Source: an uncultured Clostridia bacterium
Lineage (GTDB): Bacteria > Bacillota > Clostridia > Christensenellales > CAG-314
DNA: 64,000 bases
Assembly (NCBI GenBank): GCA_947628135.1
Contig: CANQYT010000005.1
Coordinates: 1-64,000 of the forward strand
Direction: 5' to 3'
A program made the position numbers and the translations under genes. Each line of letters starts with the position of its first letter. The stretch's first letter is position 1. This document shows positions 7,067 through 17,592 of this stretch, piece after piece. The notes below the pieces were generated by a model, which had not been told where the DNA came from, made no database searches, and saw nothing but the letters and a program-made list of their open reading frames with translations.

Positions 7067-7861
7067 ATGGAAAAGATAAACGATTTGGATTTGTCCAATT
7101 GGAAACAACTTTCAAACGTTTGGACAGATACGCTGTGGATAATACCAAACAGAGACAATTCCGGCGCGCATAATGGTCACTATCACGGCAATTTTGTGCC
7201 GCAAATACCGCATCAACTGCTGTTGCGTTATACAAAGCAAGGGGACTTCGTACTTGATCCGTTTGTCGGTAGCGGAACAACGTTAATCGAAGCCCAACGT
7301 ATGGGCAGAAACTCTGTCGGTATAGAATTGCAGGCGGCAGTTGCGGCAGAGGCTATCGAAAGAATTCATTCGGAAAGCCGACCGGGAATTGTGGCGGATA
7401 CTTTTGTAGACGATAGCCGAACGTTTGACACAAACCGCATTTTGGAAATGTACAAAATACAAAATGTGCAATTTGTCATTTTCCATCCGCCGTATTGGGA
7501 TATAATTAAATTCAGCGAAGACGAAAATGATTTATCCAATTCCAAGACATTGGAAAGTTTTTTGGAAAACTTTCGACAAGTAGTGAATAACACTATTTCC
7601 ATTTTGGAAAATCGCAGATATTGCGCAGTGGTAATCGGCGACAAATATGCTAACGGTCAACTGATACCGCTCGGCTTTTATTGTATGCAAGTTATGCAGC
7701 AAGAGGGATTGGTTTTGAAAGCGACTATTGTCAAGAATTTCGAAGAGACAAAAGGAAAGTCAAACCAACAGGCGTTGTGGAAACGCAGGGCATTGCAAAA
7801 CGGCTTATACATTTTCAAGCACGAGTATATATTTGTATTTAGAAAGGAAGCGACGCGGTGA
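7067..7861 (+). CDS. Second DNA methyltransferase (N4-C or N6-A type) of the R-M system
   Basis: 264 residues. Catalytic motif HPPYW lies at 140-144, and motif I, DPFVGSGTT, at 64-72. In the usual beta-class order motif I follows motif IV; here motif I comes first, so the order is atypical or alpha-like. The His in HPPY replaces the more common Asp, Asn or Ser, so adenine-N6 versus cytosine-N4 specificity cannot be read off. It starts four bases after the first methyltransferase without its own clear ribosome binding site, which suggests translational coupling. Two methyltransferases beside one nuclease usually mean an asymmetric site that needs a different enzyme for each strand. A rho-independent hairpin overlaps its stop codon. 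Confidence 0.88.
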   Translation: MEKINDLDLSNWKQLSNVWTDTLWIIPNRDNSGAHNGHYHGNFVPQIPHQLLLRYTKQGDFVLDPFVGSGTTLIEAQRMGRNSVGIELQAAVAAEAIERIHSESRPGIVADTFVDDSRTFDTNRILEMYKIQNVQFVIFHPPYWDIIKFSEDENDLSNSKTLESFLENFRQVVNNTISILENRRYCAVVIGDKYANGQLIPLGFYCMQVMQQEGLVLKATIVKNFEETKGKSNQQALWKRRALQNGLYIFKHEYIFVFRKEATR

Positions 7862-7878
7862 TTTGCTGCGTCGCTTTT
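7849..7878 (+). terminator. Terminator of the methyltransferase pair
   Basis: AGCGACGC pairs with GCGTCGCT around an 11-base loop, followed by TTT. The left arm lies inside the last codons of the gene. It separates the convergent methyltransferase and nuclease units. Confidence 0.75.
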
Positions 7879-7891
7879 CATATTTCAGGTA

Positions 7892-8491
7892 CTACTTCTT
7901 TTCTTGTAAATGTTTTTTGAATTCTATCGGATCGTACCAATAGCAACCAATGCAAGCATTCTCTTCAAAATTGTGGTGTGCTTGTCCTGCATAGTATGAC
8001 ATTGGATAACCTAATCGCTTGGCGTCGAAACGGATTTGCGTTCTTTTACAGTCCTTGCAAAATTGCCTTTTTGCATCGTTAGCCGCCTTGCTTAACGGTT
8101 GAAAGTCCTCTAAACGCTGATCTTCATTGCGCATAACACGATCTTCGTTTTTCATTCCGTTTTTGTGGTCAACTTCGGGGTCAGATGTGCCAAGAACTAC
8201 ACAACGTTGCGCCTTTATTGCACGTTTTATGTCAGAACGAATATGCTGAGAATAGTCTCCGTCTCTAAAACCTGCAAGCCGTATTCTGTCAATTCCATTG
8301 CCCTTTGTAATTGATTTATCAAATTCGATTATATATTTTTGGGCAAATGCAGACTCTTTGCGTGCCCAAGAAGCACCGTTCCCGAAAGTCAAACAGGCGT
8401 ATTCTCCGACAAATTCGCCCACGTTGACCCAACGGCTTACGCCATGCTCGTTCGGTTGCGCCAATTTGATAAACAATTCTGTTTTCTTCAT
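7892..8491 (-). CDS. HNH-type restriction endonuclease
   Basis: 199 residues. An HNH (beta-beta-alpha-Me) core is visible as VDHKNG (107-112) with His109, followed by DFQPLSKAANDAKR with Asn138. CKDC (145-148) and a later CIGC near 182 could bind a structural zinc. The N-terminal part with VGEFVGEY, FGNGASW and IDRIRLAGF resembles small HNH type II restriction enzymes. It should cut unmethylated foreign DNA; the recognition site cannot be read from sequence. GGAGGA upstream supports the start. It follows the C-protein gene by 14 bases in the same transcript, the standard arrangement that delays nuclease expression until DNA is methylated. Confidence 0.85.
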   Translation of the reverse strand: MKKTELFIKLAQPNEHGVSRWVNVGEFVGEYACLTFGNGASWARKESAFAQKYIIEFDKSITKGNGIDRIRLAGFRDGDYSQHIRSDIKRAIKAQRCVVLGTSDPEVDHKNGMKNEDRVMRNEDQRLEDFQPLSKAANDAKRQFCKDCKRTQIRFDAKRLGYPMSYYAGQAHHNFEENACIGCYWYDPIEFKKHLQEKK

Positions 8492-8505
8492 ATGTGTTTC
8501 CTCCG

Positions 8506-8709
8506 TTAAAAATCAAAAAATTCACTCAATGATACATTGAGAGCAATGACGATCTTTTCCAAAGTGGAAATGGAAACATTTCGTTTTCCAACCTCCAAAC
8601 TTGCAATATATGTTCTATGTACGCCGGAACGGAAACCCAACTCTTCCTGGCTGATTCCCAATTTATTGCGCAATTCTTTTATTCGTTTTCCGACTTTTTC
8701 TTCAATCAT
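8506..8709 (-). CDS. Restriction-modification controller (C) protein, XRE family
   Basis: 67 residues, entirely one helix-turn-helix domain: RIKELRNKLGISQEELGFRS, then HRTYIASLEVGKRNVSISTL, as in C proteins of type II R-M systems. Such dimers first activate and then repress their own promoter, and through read-through control the downstream nuclease. It precedes the nuclease gene by 14 bases. AAGGAG lies seven bases before the ATG. The promoter region carries a perfect inverted repeat that overlaps and abuts the -35 box, the expected position of a C-box. Confidence 0.92.
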   Translation of the reverse strand: MIEEKVGKRIKELRNKLGISQEELGFRSGVHRTYIASLEVGKRNVSISTLEKIVIALNVSLSEFFDF

Positions 8710-8730
8710 AGGACAACTCCTTATATTATA

Positions 8731-8777
8731 ATTTTATGGCATTGTTACTTATTTATCAACACTCAATGAGTAACAAT
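8731..8777 (-). promoter_or_regulatory. C-protein promoter and operator (C-box)
   Basis: The minus-strand promoter is TTGATA (8754-8759), 17 bases, TAAAAT (8731-8736). Next to the -35 is the palindrome ACTCAATGAGT (8761-8771), and ATTGTTACT (8741-8749) forms a perfect 9-bp inverted repeat with AGTAACAAT (8769-8777). Two operator halves beside and under the -35 fit activation followed by repression. Confidence 0.75.
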
Positions 8778-8823
8778 TTTTATCAAAAAAAGAACGAAAC
8801 ATAAAGATGTGATATTCTAAATA

Positions 8824-8856
8824 AAATACTCAACCGACTCCTTACGGGGTCGGTTG
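8824..8856 (-). terminator. Terminator of the hrcA-grpE-dnaK-dnaJ operon
   Basis: CAACCGAC(C)CC pairs with GAGTCGGTTG around a GTAAG-type loop (8831-8856), about 30 bases after the dnaJ stop, followed on the minus strand by AGTATTTTATTTAG. Confidence 0.8.
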
Positions 8857-8886
8857 AATGGTGTTTTTCTTCGAATACACGAGCGA

Positions 8887-10038
8887 CTATTTTTTGGGGT
8901 AGGTTTTGGCTATTTCGTCCAAAAAGGCGCGACGCTTGGAATAGTTTTTGAGAGAGTTGTCGTTTTCGAACTGCTCCAAAGCCTTTTTTTGACTGCGGGT
9001 GACGCCCTTGGGCACTTCTACGCTTATCGTGGCGAATAAATCGCCCGTAATTCCGCGCTGAGTGCGTATGCCTCTGCCGCGGAAACGCAAAGTTTCGCCG
9101 TTTGCCGTGCCCTCGGCAAGATTGTGTATGAACACGCCGTCGGGCGCGGGGATCTCTATCTGACCGCCGCATACCGCCGTGAGATAACTTACGGGGACGG
9201 TGACGTACAGATCGTAGCCGTCGCGTCTGAACAGCGCGCTGGGCTTGACGGAAAACTCCAACAGCAAATTGCCGTTGCGCCCGTTGCCCGACCGCGGCGC
9301 GTTGCCCTCGCCCGTAAGTTGCAGCACCGCTCCGTTTTCCACGCCGGCGGGTATCGTGACGTTGATGACCTTGTTTTTGGTGACGACGCCTTTGCCGCCG
9401 CACGCTTTGCACGCTTCCGTTACTATCTTGCCCGTGCCGCCGCACTTGTCGCAAGCGCCGACGGTTATTTGCTGACCGAAAATAGTGTTTTGCACGTGGC
9501 GAATTTGTCCGCTTCCGCCGCACTTGTCGCAAGTTTTGCAGTGCGCGTCGTCTTTTGCGCCCGTTCCGTGGCAGGAGGGGCATTTTTCCAAACGGGAAAA
9601 GGTGATGGGCTTGGTGCAACCCAAAACAGATTCCATAAAGGTCAGTTCTATCCGATAGGTTATGTCACTACCAACCGCCGCTTGCGCGCTTTTGCGGCGC
9701 GCACGACTTCCGCCGAAACCGAAAGCGTCGCTGAACATATCGAATATGTCGTCGAAGCCCGTTGCGGTGAAACCGCCCGCTCCGCCGCCGAAGGGGTTGA
9801 AGCCCGCACCGCCGCTGCCGATGTCCATTTCGCCGCGATCGTATTTGCCGCGCTTGTCGGGATCGCCGACGACGGAATACGCCTCGTTGATCTCCTTGAA
9901 CTTTTCGGCGGCTTCCTTGTCGTTGGGATGAAGGTCGGGGTGGTACTGCTTGGCAAGACGGCGATACGCCGACTTTATTTCGTCGGCGGAAGCCGTTTTT
10001 TCCACGCCCAATATTTTGTAGTAGTCTTTTGTCGGCAT
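8887..10038 (-). CDS. dnaJ: Chaperone protein DnaJ
   Basis: 383 residues with the full type I layout. The J-domain has HPD (33-35). A Gly/Phe-rich linker follows, then four CxxCxGxG zinc motifs ([32 protein letters not shown]) and the C-terminal substrate-binding domains. DnaJ delivers unfolded proteins to DnaK and stimulates its ATPase. AGAGG upstream supports the start. It lies 76 bases after dnaK with a hairpin between them, and is the last gene of the CIRCE-controlled operon. The expected next gene, prmA, is displaced by the R-M island. Confidence 0.97.
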   Translation of the reverse strand: MPTKDYYKILGVEKTASADEIKSAYRRLAKQYHPDLHPNDKEAAEKFKEINEAYSVVGDPDKRGKYDRGEMDIGSGGAGFNPFGGGAGGFTATGFDDIFDMFSDAFGFGGSRARRKSAQAAVGSDITYRIELTFMESVLGCTKPITFSRLEKCPSCHGTGAKDDAHCKTCDKCGGSGQIRHVQNTIFGQQITVGACDKCGGTGKIVTEACKACGGKGVVTKNKVINVTIPAGVENGAVLQLTGEGNAPRSGNGRNGNLLLEFSVKPSALFRRDGYDLYVTVPVSYLTAVCGGQIEIPAPDGVFIHNLAEGTANGETLRFRGRGIRTQRGITGDLFATISVEVPKGVTRSQKKALEQFENDNSLKNYSKRRAFLDEIAKTYPKK

Positions 10039-10058
10039 TGTTACCTCTTTACATCAAG

Positions 10059-10088
10059 CAGAAAGCCGTGCGCAAGCAAGGCTTTCTG
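10059..10088 (-). other. Hairpin between dnaK and dnaJ
   Basis: CAGAAAGCC pairs perfectly with GGCTTTCTG around a 12-base loop, with no T-run after it. It may be an mRNA processing or stability element that sets the dnaK to dnaJ ratio rather than a terminator. Confidence 0.6.
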
Positions 10089-10114
10089 CCGATGAAACGT
10101 TTGCTTTGAATTTT

Positions 10115-11959
<1,845 letters not shown>

Positions 11960-12011
11960 TTATTTTGTGCGCGCTTTGAGATTTTTCCAACCCCATTTGC
12001 GCTTTTTTGCA

Positions 12012-12602
12012 TTATGCGCCGACTATTACCTCGGCATATCTCAGCACCTTGCCGCCGAAAGTGTAACCCTTTTTGTACACTTCTACGACAAGATCTTTGT
12101 TGTCCTCGCCTCTGTCCAACTTGGAAAGGGCGTTCATCGTGAGCGGGTCGAAAGGTTTGCCCATTACGTCCATTTCCTCTACGCCGCACTCGTTGAGTAT
12201 CTGCATAAATTGACAGTACACCATTTCGAACGCTTTGAGATTGTCGCCTTCGAGATGCTTTTTTGCCAATTCGAAATTGTCCGTGACGGCAATAAGCTTG
12301 GCGATGACGCTTTGCGCGCCTTCCGATTTTGCCTGTTCCGCGTTGAACTTCATTCGGCGTTTGTAACTTTCGAAATCGTTTTTCATTGCGACGAGTTGAT
12401 TCAGATACGAATCGGACTTGTCCGCAGAACTTTGCATACGTTTGACCGTTTTGTGCAATTTTTCGTTTTCCGCTTTGAGAGATTCCGCTTCCGCAATCAA
12501 CTTCTCGTTCTCGTCGGTGAGCGCCTGCTCCAACTCCGTGAGAGTTTGTTCGCTTGTTTGCGGTGCGGCTTCTTTGTGTTCGCTGTGTTTTTCTTTACTC
12601 AT
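12012..12602 (-). CDS. grpE: Nucleotide exchange factor GrpE
   Basis: 196 residues with an acidic N-terminus, a long coiled-coil (about 20-100) and the C-terminal beta domain (PFDPLTMNALSK, then VVEVYKKGYTFGGKVLRYAEV), all typical of GrpE. It releases ADP from DnaK. The ATG directly follows the hrcA stop codon and shares its AAAGGAG, so translation is coupled. Confidence 0.96.
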   Translation of the reverse strand: MSKEKHSEHKEAAPQTSEQTLTELEQALTDENEKLIAEAESLKAENEKLHKTVKRMQSSADKSDSYLNQLVAMKNDFESYKRRMKFNAEQAKSEGAQSVIAKLIAVTDNFELAKKHLEGDNLKAFEMVYCQFMQILNECGVEEMDVMGKPFDPLTMNALSKLDRGEDNKDLVVEVYKKGYTFGGKVLRYAEVIVGA

Positions 12603-13628
12603 TTATTCTCCTTTGCCTACCAGATCGATGATGATCTCGCTTATTTTGTCCAATACCGAAAGTACCTTGCGGTAGTTCATTCGGACAGGTCCTATGACGC
12701 CTATGCTGCCGCTGACGTTTTCGCCGAGACTGACGCGCGTGGTAACTACTGCGCAACCTTCGGGGGCGTTCTCTTCCGCGCCGATCTTTACGGTAAGACT
12801 GCCGTCCTCGCCGCCGTCGTTGGTGAGTATCTCCGCGATACGCTCCTTGTTTTCCATCTGCGCCAAAAATTTGCGCGCGTCCTCGACGTTGGCGTATTCG
12901 CTGTGGGCGAGGGTCTTGTTCTCACCGTACATTTCGATGTCCATACCGTTTGCCAAAGACACCTTTTTGAGTACGTCGATGATTTTTTTGAACAGGGCGT
13001 TGTATTGCGCGAACTCGTCGTTGACAAGCGCGAAAGGATAATCGAAATTGATGAACTCGCTGACGTGCTTGCCGCAGAAAATCTTGTTGAGCCATCGCTG
13101 CGCCTGCGCTATCATACCCTCGCTGAAATCGTCGGGCAGATCCACCATTCCGTCCTTCAACACGCGGCTGTCCGTTACTATCACAACCAACAGTTTGCCG
13201 TTGGACAAGTCCAGCAGTTTGATTGCCGTGATGGTATCGGACATATCCTCCTTTACCACCACCGACGTGTAGTTGGTGATTTCCGCAATCACGTGTGTGA
13301 CCGCCGTCATAACCTCTTCCAGACTGCCCACCTTGCGGGAAAGATACCGCTCTATCAACTCCGTTTCGCGCACGCTGAGGTTGCTTTCGCACATCAGTTC
13401 GTTTACGTAGAAACGAAACGCCTTTTCGGATGGAACGCGCCCCGCAGATACGTGCGGCTGTATGAGATATCCCATACTTTCCAACGTGGAAAGTTCGTTG
13501 CGTATAGTGGCGGAAGAACAATCGGGCAGATACTCTTCCTGAATATCCTTGCTGGCAACGGGCGCAGCTTTTTCTATGTAACTGTCCACCACTGCGCACA
13601 GTATCTTCTTTTTCCTGTCGCTTAGCAT
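12603..13628 (-). CDS. hrcA: Heat-inducible transcription repressor HrcA
   Basis: 341 residues. The N-terminal winged helix (ILCAVVDSYIEKAAPVASK, then SSATIRNELSTLESMGYL and HVSAGRVPSEKAFRFYV) and the C-terminal GAF-like domain with SIGVIGPVRMNYRKV match HrcA. It represses its own operon by binding the CIRCE element 38 bases upstream and is kept active by GroEL. It is the first gene of hrcA-grpE-dnaK-dnaJ. GGGAGG lies about ten bases upstream of the ATG. Confidence 0.97.
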   Translation of the reverse strand: MLSDRKKKILCAVVDSYIEKAAPVASKDIQEEYLPDCSSATIRNELSTLESMGYLIQPHVSAGRVPSEKAFRFYVNELMCESNLSVRETELIERYLSRKVGSLEEVMTAVTHVIAEITNYTSVVVKEDMSDTITAIKLLDLSNGKLLVVIVTDSRVLKDGMVDLPDDFSEGMIAQAQRWLNKIFCGKHVSEFINFDYPFALVNDEFAQYNALFKKIIDVLKKVSLANGMDIEMYGENKTLAHSEYANVEDARKFLAQMENKERIAEILTNDGGEDGSLTVKIGAEENAPEGCAVVTTRVSLGENVSGSIGVIGPVRMNYRKVLSVLDKISEIIIDLVGKGE

Positions 13629-13666
13629 TGCGCAACGCCCTCCCTGTCACGGATTTCGTACGAGTG

Positions 13667-13693
13667 TTAGCACTCCAACGCTTGGACTGCTAA
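13667..13693. promoter_or_regulatory. CIRCE operator
   Basis: TTAGCACTC, nine bases, GACTGCTAA. The left arm is the exact consensus and the right arm has one change (consensus GAGTGCTAA). It lies just downstream of the -10 box of the hrcA promoter. Confidence 0.95.
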
Positions 13694-13704
13694 TTTCTGC
13701 TTCT

Positions 13705-13733
13705 AATATATCACTATATTGTCCGATTGTCAA
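13705..13733 (-). promoter_or_regulatory. Promoter of hrcA-grpE-dnaK-dnaJ
   Basis: TTGACA (13728-13733), 17 bases, TATATT (13705-13710). The CIRCE element begins about 12 bases downstream, over the transcription start. Confidence 0.9.
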
Positions 13734-13826
13734 TTATATTATTCAATTTTTCAAAAAGTTTTTTTGCTGCGTATGTGTGCCGCCAACGCCGCCGAATCTT
13801 CGCGCCGCCGCCCCTCCGCTCTGCTT

Positions 13827-13852
13827 CAATAACTGTTAATTATTGGGAGGAA
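13827..13852 (+). repeat. 26-bp inverted repeat, left copy, at the cassette edge
   Basis: Contains the near-palindrome CAATAACTGTTAATTATTG (CAATAA/TTATTG) followed by the GGGAGG ribosome binding site of the first cassette gene. The identical 26 bases occur in opposite orientation at 17593-17618 before the third gene. It could be a shared operator and leader, or a terminal repeat. Confidence 0.85.
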
Positions 13853-13857
13853 ATCAA

Positions 13858-14424
13858 ATGCAGTGGTATAATATTTTGTCGCTGACAATAGGTATTGCAG
13901 CTTTTGTGATTACGCTGATCAATCTTATTATTTTAATCATAAAATTTTGGGCGCGTAAAATTTGTACGATAAGCAGACGAAAGCGTCTTGAAAAGAAATT
14001 ACTTAAAAAAATTTCTACGTTTAATCCGAGTTGCATCGTTGCGCCGAGCAGAAACGGCGTGGAAATTGCGGAAAACATTTTGCGCCGCTGGGGAAAATCT
14101 ATCCCGATTTGCCAAGCAACAGTATACGATCGCGATTTTTGGGCCGGTGGCAATGGCGAATTTTTGTTTACGTCAAAATTTGCGATCGAAGTGCCAAAAG
14201 TAAAGAAACAATATGCGGATAAAATTCTGATCTTAGACGACGTTTCGATAACGGGCGAAACGCTCTTGGTGTTGAAAAACTATCTCGAAGAAGAATTCCC
14301 CGACGCCAATATCAGAACTTGCGCATTGGTAGCGGACATAACCGTACGCAATCTAAAATACGTTCCCGATAAATGCTCTTGGTACACCAATATACATAAT
14401 TTCTGTTTTTGTTGGAGGAAATGA
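13858..14424 (+). CDS. Membrane-anchored phosphoribosyltransferase-like protein
   Basis: 188 residues. One N-terminal membrane helix (about 8-31) is followed by a basic stretch and a type I phosphoribosyltransferase-like domain. CIVAPSRNGVEIAENIL (59-75) sits where the first phosphate loop is expected, and ILILDDVSITGETL (123-136) fits the PRPP-binding loop with its two acidic residues. True enzymes of this fold use PRPP to make or salvage nucleotides; stand-alone membrane-anchored versions occur in conflict and signalling systems. The substrate is unknown. GGGAGG lies eight bases upstream of the ATG. The gene overlaps the SHMT-like gene by four bases (ATGA), so the two products are probably made together. 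AT-rich composition suggests transfer. Confidence 0.75.
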   Translation: MQWYNILSLTIGIAAFVITLINLIILIIKFWARKICTISRRKRLEKKLLKKISTFNPSCIVAPSRNGVEIAENILRRWGKSIPICQATVYDRDFWAGGNGEFLFTSKFAIEVPKVKKQYADKILILDDVSITGETLLVLKNYLEEEFPDANIRTCALVADITVRNLKYVPDKCSWYTNIHNFCFCWRK

Positions 14425-15665
14425 TGAACTCCGACAAAATATTGAGAGAATTCAAAAAATTGTATGCGGAATATCGCGAGTTTGACAGGAAGAAAATTCC
14501 CCTGTGCGCGGCGGAAACGTTTGTATCTCCGTTTGTCAAGCAAGCCCTTAGTTCCGAATTCGAAGGGAAATACGTAATGGGTTCGGAATTCAACCGTGTG
14601 GAGGGCGATTTTATCGGCAGCGATTACCTGCGCAAAGTGTACGTTCTTGTGGGAGAGCAGTGCCGTCATATGTTCGGAACAAAATATGTGGACGCGCGTC
14701 CTCTTACGGGAATGAATTGCGATATGCTTCTGCTTATGTCCCTTGCCGAAAGGGGCGACAGAGTGCTTCTCTCCACACCCGAACAGGGCGGTCACGCGTC
14801 AGTTCCGTTGATTTTGAGCAGATTGGGAGTACAATACGATTCAGTTCCGTATGACTTTGAGCATTTTCAAATAGACTACGAACAAACAGACGAATTGCTT
14901 GCCACGGGCAAATATTCTTTTGTTATGTTTTGCCAATCGGACTTGATTCAACCTCCCGATATCGCCAAACTGCATATCCCTCAAAACGTTACGTTGCTTT
15001 ACGACGGTACGCAGACTTTGGGAATGATAGCGTGCGGTATTTTGCCCAATCCAATTGCCGAAAACGACAATTCGTTTTTATTCGGCGGTACGCACAAAAC
15101 ACTTCCCGGCGCTACTTGCGGATTGATTTTGAGCAACAACGACGCTTTTGAAAAAATCGATAAACAAATAAACCCCGATTATCTTCGCAACACGCAGGTA
15201 AACAACATTGCAGGTTTGTTGTTGGCGCTGATAGAACAAGACGCTGTGGGCAAACCTTATCAACAAAAAACCGTCGAACTTGCAAATTTGCTGGGAGCGC
15301 AACTTGCTCAACGCGGTTTCCGCGTAGCGCAAATAGCCGACGGCGTATATACTAAAACGCATCAAATATTTATTTTGTCCGACAAGGCGCAAAGCGAAAC
15401 GCTCTATCGCAACGGCGTCAAATACGGCGTTACGCTAAACAGCAAACACAAACGGCTGTTCGGCGATTACGGTACGCGTTTGGGCGCGCAGGAAATAGCG
15501 CGCTACAATTGGGGCAGGGAAAAAATTGCCCTTCTTGCGGACCTGATAGCGTTGCTCTCGCGAAGCAATCCTGACGAAAAATGCGTCTGCAAAATAATTG
15601 AGACGCTCTCACAAAGGAAAACGCCTCACTTTTGCCTTGAAGATAATTTTATGATTACAAAATGA
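14421..15665 (+). CDS. Serine hydroxymethyltransferase-like PLP enzyme
   Basis: 414 residues, the length of bacterial GlyA, but divergent. The N-terminal LCAAETFVSPFVKQAL replaces the usual SENFVS region. Asp195 in LLYDGTQTLGM fits the PLP ring-nitrogen contact, but the SHMT motif DxAHxxG has lost its His. Lys226 in FGGTHKTLPG fits the Schiff-base lysine. It is therefore likely a fold-type I aldolase or transferase acting on an unknown amino acid or aldehyde, not necessarily folate-linked. Its start overlaps the upstream PRTase-like stop by four bases, with GGAGG upstream. Its 3' end overlaps the convergent ATPase gene by 11 bp. A second ATG lies one codon in. Confidence 0.75.
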   Translation: MMNSDKILREFKKLYAEYREFDRKKIPLCAAETFVSPFVKQALSSEFEGKYVMGSEFNRVEGDFIGSDYLRKVYVLVGEQCRHMFGTKYVDARPLTGMNCDMLLLMSLAERGDRVLLSTPEQGGHASVPLILSRLGVQYDSVPYDFEHFQIDYEQTDELLATGKYSFVMFCQSDLIQPPDIAKLHIPQNVTLLYDGTQTLGMIACGILPNPIAENDNSFLFGGTHKTLPGATCGLILSNNDAFEKIDKQINPDYLRNTQVNNIAGLLLALIEQDAVGKPYQQKTVELANLLGAQLAQRGFRVAQIADGVYTKTHQIFILSDKAQSETLYRNGVKYGVTLNSKHKRLFGDYGTRLGAQEIARYNWGREKIALLADLIALLSRSNPDEKCVCKIIETLSQRKTPHFCLEDNFMITK

Positions 15666-17589
15666 TAAACGGAATTTTGTTAAACAGTTCCTCGAAGTAA
15701 TCGCGCGGCTTTATACTGCTCGGCGTCGAAACCTTGTTCTTTATTTGCAACAGCGCGTGGCAAATATTCTGATTGAATTCCATTTCCTTTTCGATACAGC
15801 GCTGTTTTACCGCGGCGATGTCTATTGAGAGCGAATTGTGGATTTTGTATACTGTTTCCAAGTAGTACAGTATCGCTTCCACCTGCGATTGTAAATTGTA
15901 GTCGTGATTGTGCAATGCCAACGCCCAGATATGGACATAATCCGGAACGAGTTCGGACAGTTTGTTGAGGTAATTTGCGGGCTTAGACTTTATCAATGCA
16001 ACGCGCGTTATTTCCGCCTTAACAAACATATCGTTTGCTTCCAACCGTTTGCCGCGGGAGAAATTTTCGTAAGCATATTCGGAATTTTCGGGCAAGCATT
16101 TTCTTATATTCGCATAACCATTGTTGCAGTATTCGCTGAACCACTCGTATATGTCCCAATAGCGGTAAAAATATTGTTGGTCATCAGCCGTTCCGCCATT
16201 TAGATCGGAAAATTCCTTGATGTGACAATTGAAGAAATTGCGCAAAGAACTTACGCGGTCATCAAGCGTTTTGTTGCTGTCGTATTTCAAAAGATAATCA
16301 AGCGCTTTGAGTAAATACAAACTCATCAACTTACGTTTTTTGCCCGTTTGTTTTTCTATACAGATGGCAATGTCGAATTGACCTTTGTGTTTGTAATAAT
16401 GCGCAAGGGCGACCTCCACCTGGTAATCGTTGTTGAAAGGTTGATACTGCTGCAAAAGTACCACTCCGCCTTGTGCCTCAGACTTTGTTTTGTCTATAAG
16501 TTTGCTTATCTCCCAAATTGCCATACGATATTTGTTCAGCAGGTGAAGCGCGTCGGCATATTTGAGAACGTACTCAAACTCCAACATATAGTTGTTGTTT
16601 ATCAAATCGCTATACTTTTGTTGCAAGGCGCACAATTCGCTTTCCGCAACGACATACTCGCCGCGCACAAGTTTTGTTTCTATTGCGGATAGTTCTCTTT
16701 GCATTGCTATCTTATAATTGTTTGTGGCAAAATCTGCGTAATTTTTAATTATTTCGTCATAGTTGCAATTAAAATCCAACTTTTTGATGCTGCCGCCCGT
16801 CATTTGAATGAATTTTTCTGCAATTTCGGGACATACTTTCCGATTGGTGCGACATTCAAGATACTTTTGGGTTTGATCCTTGTCAAGTTCTTTCAATTTC
16901 ACAACGTTTTCATCGGTGAAATCAACGCTTTTATTTACCGCAAAAATAGAGAAATATCCTTTATCACTTATTGCGTCGGCAATCGTTTTGTAATTTATCA
17001 CGTTGTCAACAATAATTATATTCAGTCTGCACTCTAATTTTACGTTCGGCAATTCTTGCAAAAAACTTTCTATGTCGCCGTCATTGATGTCAAAGGCAAA
17101 AATTTTACCCAGTTTGCGGCGGACTTTGCCGATTTGTATCTCCGAGCGCTTTTTCTGTTTAAGTTCTAATTCAAGTTTGCGCAAAAAGGATGTTTTCCCC
17201 GTGCCTGCGACGCTTTTTCCCGCAATGATTATCGGTTCGGCTATGTTATTTGTGCAAACTTTTGTCCGCTTTCTGTCACACAGCCACAACTTTTCTATTT
17301 TGCCGACTACCTCATTTACGGTCTCGCTTTGATCCAACTTGTATACCGCTTGGGGTACGCTGTAATATTCCCTTCTGAAACAATGCAATTGGTACACATT
17401 GAGTGTAAAATTAACCGCAAAACCAATCAGAGCAGTTACAAAACCGCCTATCGTGCCGGTATCCTTTTCGTCCGTATAGCAAAAAAACGCTATGGATACC
17501 CCGATTGAAATCAGAAAAAAAACTATGCTCACCATCATAACAAATCTATTTACACGGCTTTGTATGGGTTTCAGATAATATTTGTTCAT
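15655..17589 (-). CDS. Membrane P-loop ATPase with helical repeat C-terminus (STAND-like)
   Basis: 644 residues. Two membrane helices (about 14-37 and 46-66) anchor the protein. A P-loop GKSVAGTGKTSFL lies at 124-136 and a Walker B IIIVDN at 191-196. The region up to about 290 looks like a winged, AAA/STAND-type NTPase. The rest (about 300-644) is helical with TPR-like spacing. The layout fits a signalling ATPase in which the repeats sense a ligand, but no named family is recognised. The start at 17589 has GGGAGG and the same 26-bp element as the PRTase-like gene, so these convergent units are probably co-regulated. AT-rich codon use sets it apart from its neighbours. Confidence 0.7.
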   Translation of the reverse strand: MNKYYLKPIQSRVNRFVMMVSIVFFLISIGVSIAFFCYTDEKDTGTIGGFVTALIGFAVNFTLNVYQLHCFRREYYSVPQAVYKLDQSETVNEVVGKIEKLWLCDRKRTKVCTNNIAEPIIIAGKSVAGTGKTSFLRKLELELKQKKRSEIQIGKVRRKLGKIFAFDINDGDIESFLQELPNVKLECRLNIIIVDNVINYKTIADAISDKGYFSIFAVNKSVDFTDENVVKLKELDKDQTQKYLECRTNRKVCPEIAEKFIQMTGGSIKKLDFNCNYDEIIKNYADFATNNYKIAMQRELSAIETKLVRGEYVVAESELCALQQKYSDLINNNYMLEFEYVLKYADALHLLNKYRMAIWEISKLIDKTKSEAQGGVVLLQQYQPFNNDYQVEVALAHYYKHKGQFDIAICIEKQTGKKRKLMSLYLLKALDYLLKYDSNKTLDDRVSSLRNFFNCHIKEFSDLNGGTADDQQYFYRYWDIYEWFSEYCNNGYANIRKCLPENSEYAYENFSRGKRLEANDMFVKAEITRVALIKSKPANYLNKLSELVPDYVHIWALALHNHDYNLQSQVEAILYYLETVYKIHNSLSIDIAAVKQRCIEKEMEFNQNICHALLQIKNKVSTPSSIKPRDYFEELFNKIPFIIL

Positions 17590-17592
17590 TTG

